Assembly: GCA_037074705.1 (NCBI GenBank)
Contig: CM073595.1
Location: 67,497,139-67,561,138 of the forward strand
DNA: 64,000 nt
Direction: 5' to 3'
From: Zhengitettix transpicula
Lineage: Eukaryota; Arthropoda; Insecta; Orthoptera; Tetrigidae
The notes beneath the pieces are model-generated. The model had not been told where the DNA came from. It did not search any database and worked only from the letters and a program-made list of their open reading frames with translations. Within the stretch, counting starts at the first letter, position 1; every line of letters starts with the position of its first letter. Made by a program: the position numbers and the translations under genes. Below are positions 60,745-64,000 of this stretch, piece after piece.

Positions 60745-61035
60745 ATTTTTTCACGGTTACTCACCGTCTGGACGTTGACGTTCTGCAGCTGTCTTCAGAC
60801 TGTGGGTCTGCGTCACGTGTGCGAGGTATATATAGTATCGGACATGCTGCGACCTGATTGGCCGTTGAGGATCGCCTGACATTTACTACGCGACACGGAA
60901 AAACATGTGTCCTTGACGCTGTGGTCAGGCGATCCTCAGCGGCCAATCAGGTCGCAGCTTGTCCGGCACTATATATAGCTCGCATACGTCCGCAGCGCAA
61001 CAGTGTGGAGACAACGACACAAACGTGAACGTCGA
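60745..61035. repeat. Palindrome with outward CCAAT and TATA motifs
   Basis: Left arm 60821-60880 (GCGAGGTATATATAGTATCG, TGCTGCGACCTGATTGGCCG, TTGAGGATCGCCTGAC) is the inverse of the right arm 60922-60983 (GTCAGGCGATCCTCAGCGGC, CAATCAGGTCGCAGC, TATATATAGCTCGC). Each arm has CCAAT about 25 bases inside a TATATATA, so each looks like a promoter firing outward. The flank AGCTTTCCCGGTGTAAATTA at 60719 recalls the Penelope-type ends at 25632. GC-rich against an AT-rich background. Confidence 0.7.
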
Positions 61036-61669
61036 GAAATCTGAACATGGGGAACATGGTGTGATTACATTATAAGACGATATTAGTAGTCATAATATAC
61101 CACATATGTCACATAATGTATCAATATTAAAATTGAGATTAATTACACTGTGACCAAGAAGATATATTTAACGATCTTCAACATGAAAATAAAATCAGAC
61201 TGAGCAAACGTTGAGAATATCAAAACAAACCTTTCGTCCACTCACACAGCCTGAATATTTTACGTTTTTGTGTTGTTAATTAAAGATTTTATTATTAATA
61301 ATTATTTTAAATTATAAAAATCGTCTGTTAATGGCCGTTAAGGATATTCATTGTTGAAAACAGACGTGAAAATAAAATATATGACTAATATTTCAGTATA
61401 AAGAGCTGACAATTTGCAGAAAAACAAAATAATTATTCCTTTTAAAATAAATAAAGAATAATTATACAGATCAAAACATCTTAGTTACACAGGTTTTTAA
61501 AAATATATATATCTGGTTCAGCAGCTTAATTTTTTTTAATACAAAATGTTAATCGTAAATGGGTTATTGTTTCCTAAACCCCGTAACTTCTATTACAATT
61601 TTGCTTCTCAGCTAAACTGGTTTCCCTCTTGATTAATTTATATATTAATTTGGTTTTAAAGTGAAAAAT

Positions 61670-62110
61670 ATTTATGTCTGATTGACGTAATGATGAATAA
61701 GAAAGATAGTCAATTCAGACATTAAAAGGTAATATAAATACCACACAACGTTTCTGGGATCCTTGTTCCTTTCGTCAGGTGTCTAGAGTGACACAACTGC
61801 ACGTGACAGTTGACAAAACTCAAAAGCGACAAATATGCAACGACAAAGGGACAGCAGACAGTTCAGCGTAACAATAAGTGAGTAACGATAATGAGAAAAA
61901 CAGAAGGTTCAGCGTAACAATAAGGGATCGCAGCAATTGCCGAGTTTCATAGGATCTGTTTGTACATTAATTGTTGTGTGATCTTTGATTTAATGTGAAT
62001 CATCTCTGACATGAGCCTGTAATTTTTGTTTTATTTAAGAACTGTTTCTTTCTCGTCTTCCATACAACAAAATTTTTGTCTGTATTGGCTATCTTTCTTA
62101 TTCATTAATT
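61670..62110. repeat. Palindromic dispersed repeat, second copy
   Basis: The left part has AAGAAAGATAGTCAATTCAG, TACCACACAACGTTTCTGGG and CCTTTCGTCAGGTG; the right end has TTTTTGTCTGTATTGGCTAT and CTTTCTTATTCATTA. It matches the repeat at 11800-12095 but keeps a longer centre, with AGGTTCAGCGTAACAATAAG repeated near 61862 and 61906. Confidence 0.7.
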
Positions 62111-62379
62111 TGGTTTTATTAAGTCCCTGCTTTTATGAAAATCTGTATCATCTTCAGTATTTCAACTTATCTGTATAATTAAGTTTTTATCCTGATAAGA
62201 TTTTGATCTTTTCCTCTTGCGGGCCACATACTTTTGAGTATCCTACTATTCATCATTTTAAAATATTTATATACCTTTTTCTCCATTGGAAAATAATGCA
62301 ATTTGAAACGGAGAGCTGTTAATGGTGAGTAAAGATATTTATAAATTGTTTTTGGATCCCGGGTGGACTGGTCCGTCCT

Positions 62380-63985
62380 TGGCGGCTAAGTTGCTCTCTC
62401 ATATCGTAATTAAACTCGGCGACATCAATAAACCTGGTTTTGACTCCAATCTCGGTTGTATTCTCGTCATTTCCTTGTAACGCCGTCCACCCTCACCCTA
62501 AGGGTGCTCCTTTCCCATGCTGTAAGGGGTTACAATTATACTCAAATAACATTGGTAAAAATACTACCAATTTCTTAGGCAACTTAAAATATTTATCTGA
62601 ATTAAATACCTGTTTTCTTATTATGTTACAATGTTTCAACCCCTACCCCTAAGTGTGTTCCCCTCTCCACTGAAAGCGTATGAAATTTTACAAACATCAT
62701 CATTAGAAATACTATCAAAGTCAATGGCCCTGGCATTTATTTATTTCATGCTAATATCGACGATTTAACATGTTTGAAAAATTTCACCCTGTTCATTCCC
62801 GTCCCAGGGGATTAAACGGCCAATTTAATGTCACGTAAAACTGGGTGACATCCATAACCCAGGATTAGACTCCAATCTCGTTTGCTTTTGCGATATTTTT
62901 ATGTATCTAAGCGGAGCTACCCTCAAAATCCCGAAAGGGGTTGAAATGAAACACAGAGAACATACAGAGAAATTTTTTATTTATTTTATTTTATCCCAAA
63001 ATTTATTTATTTGATGCAAAACATTGCCGGTCAACATGTTTTTAAATTTCTAACCCCCGCTTACCTCCGTCCAACATTTATTCAACTCTAATATTGGCCG
63101 TGATTTCTTGTTTCTATATTCCGACCCCCATCCACCTCCACCCCTTGCAGTTAAATGTCCAAATAAATGTTATAATTAAACTCAGCGACATTCAAAACCC
63201 TATATTAGACTCCAATCTTGGTTTTATTCACATTATTTATTTGTAACGCCCGTCAACCCCTTCTCATCACCGCCAATTCCCACCCACCCCTGTGCGTTTC
63301 TCAGATTGTCATAAATAGGCTCGGCGACATCCATAACCCCAATTTGACTCGAATCTCGGTTGTTTTTTTGTTAATTATATCAAAAGCCCCTCCACCCTTA
63401 CTACTAAGGGTGCTCCCCTACCATGCTGTGAAAGGGGTTGAAATTTTACAAACAACACGGTATAAATAATATCCACGTCATTGACCCCGACAAATATTTA
63501 TTCCAGGCAAATATCGACCATTTATCATGTTTGAAAAATTCCACCCCCTGCCATGGGGGTTAAATGGCCAATTGAATGTCATAACTGAACTCACTGACAT
63601 CCATTACACTGGATTGGACTCGAACCTCGGTTGTATTCGCGTTATTTTCCTGTAAAGAATCTCCACCCCCCCTGCTAAGGGTGCTCCTTTCCCATGCTGT
63701 TAGGAGTTGAAATTATACACACATTATATCATTAGAAACACTGAATCTCTTTGACACTGAAAAGTATTTACCTGGCTCTAATAACGGCTGTTTTAGCATG
63801 TATGAAATTTTCCACCTCCGTCAACACCCGCTCCTGGGGGTTGTAGATGTGCCTCACCCCAACAGTGACTGTCTCCTGGTCGCAAAGAACACATGTACAA
63901 AATTTGGTGAAATTTGCTCATAGATTTCTATGAGGAACATACATACGTACATATACACATTTTTATTTATAAGATAAGATTGCCA
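62380..63985 (+). repeat. Irregular tandem array of the dispersed repeat
   Basis: The motif CTCGGCGACATC-AATAA-CC or a variant returns at about 62412, 62838, 63178, 63320 and 63586, spaced 142 to 426 bases. Between them come TGACTCCAATCTCGGTTGTA, CTAAGGGTGCTCCTTTCCCA, TGCTGTAAGGGGTT and AATATTTATC units. The right end has AAAATTTGGTGAAATTTGCT and an ACATACGTACATATACACAT tail, the inverse of the left side of the array at 31690. No coding part. Confidence 0.8.
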
Positions 63986-64000
63986 CATCAACTGCTAAGT

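Larger units (their letters stand above)
59913..62379. other. CERK intron 6 (or downstream), repeats only
   Basis: After the donor at 59912 I searched for the remaining CERK C-terminal exon and saw none. The interval has a retroposon head at 60126 (TACTAGCTAGGTGCCCGGCA), a promoter-like palindrome (60745-61030), a palindromic repeat (61670-62110), and AT-rich filler. Confidence 0.5.

Noticed and set aside
1..64000. CRISPR arrays, bacterial operons, tRNA or rRNA genes
   Set aside because: None seen; the window is intron-bearing nuclear DNA, and the tRNA-like boxes belong to SINE copies.

Overview
This is eukaryotic, AT-rich, intron-rich DNA. Introns follow GT-AG and each gene is split into small exons inside long introns full of repeats. 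The gene set (ornithine decarboxylase antizyme, DNase II, the DAPIT subunit of ATP synthase, PAIP1, ceramide kinase) is animal. The insect-like DAPIT, the mariner fragment, Penelope-type GIY-YIG elements and many foldback MITEs suggest an arthropod, probably an insect or close relative. The species cannot be told from the window. All exon models were built by hand from splice-site phase and protein family knowledge.

Layout from left to right. Antizyme lies on the minus strand (611-4404) with an intact +1 frameshift site. Diverging from it on the plus strand is DNase II (6303-11479), which meets the minus-strand DAPIT/ATP5MK gene (11694-14985) tail to tail over a shared palindromic poly(A) signal. 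A weak divergent plus-strand transcript candidate starts at 15270. PAIP1 occupies 18411-28827 on the minus strand. After a repeat-rich interval comes a second, diverged PAIP1-like gene, also minus (33641-45895, 5' end unresolved), with an apparently new acidic/basic C-terminal tail. Ceramide kinase follows on the plus strand (50597-59912); its last exon or exons lie beyond the window or were not found. The final 4 kb is repeat.

The repeat fraction holds a family of foldback elements whose ends carry a TTTCAG/GTAAG motif, Penelope-like remnants (one bounded by a perfect 13-bp duplication), a tRNA-derived SINE family, a hAT MITE, a mariner remnant, a LINE reverse transcriptase remnant, a solo LTR, a diverged minisatellite and two irregular tandem arrays in opposite orientation. 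(TA)n tracts flank many insertions.

The genes form no operon or pathway. The most interesting observations are: the PAIP1 duplication with a dead-end homologous exon and a new tail; an inverted copy of antizyme exon 1 just upstream of that exon; a 32-bp piece of ceramide kinase exon 3 sitting inside a foldback element in the preceding intron; and MITE termini that imitate recursive-splicing sites.
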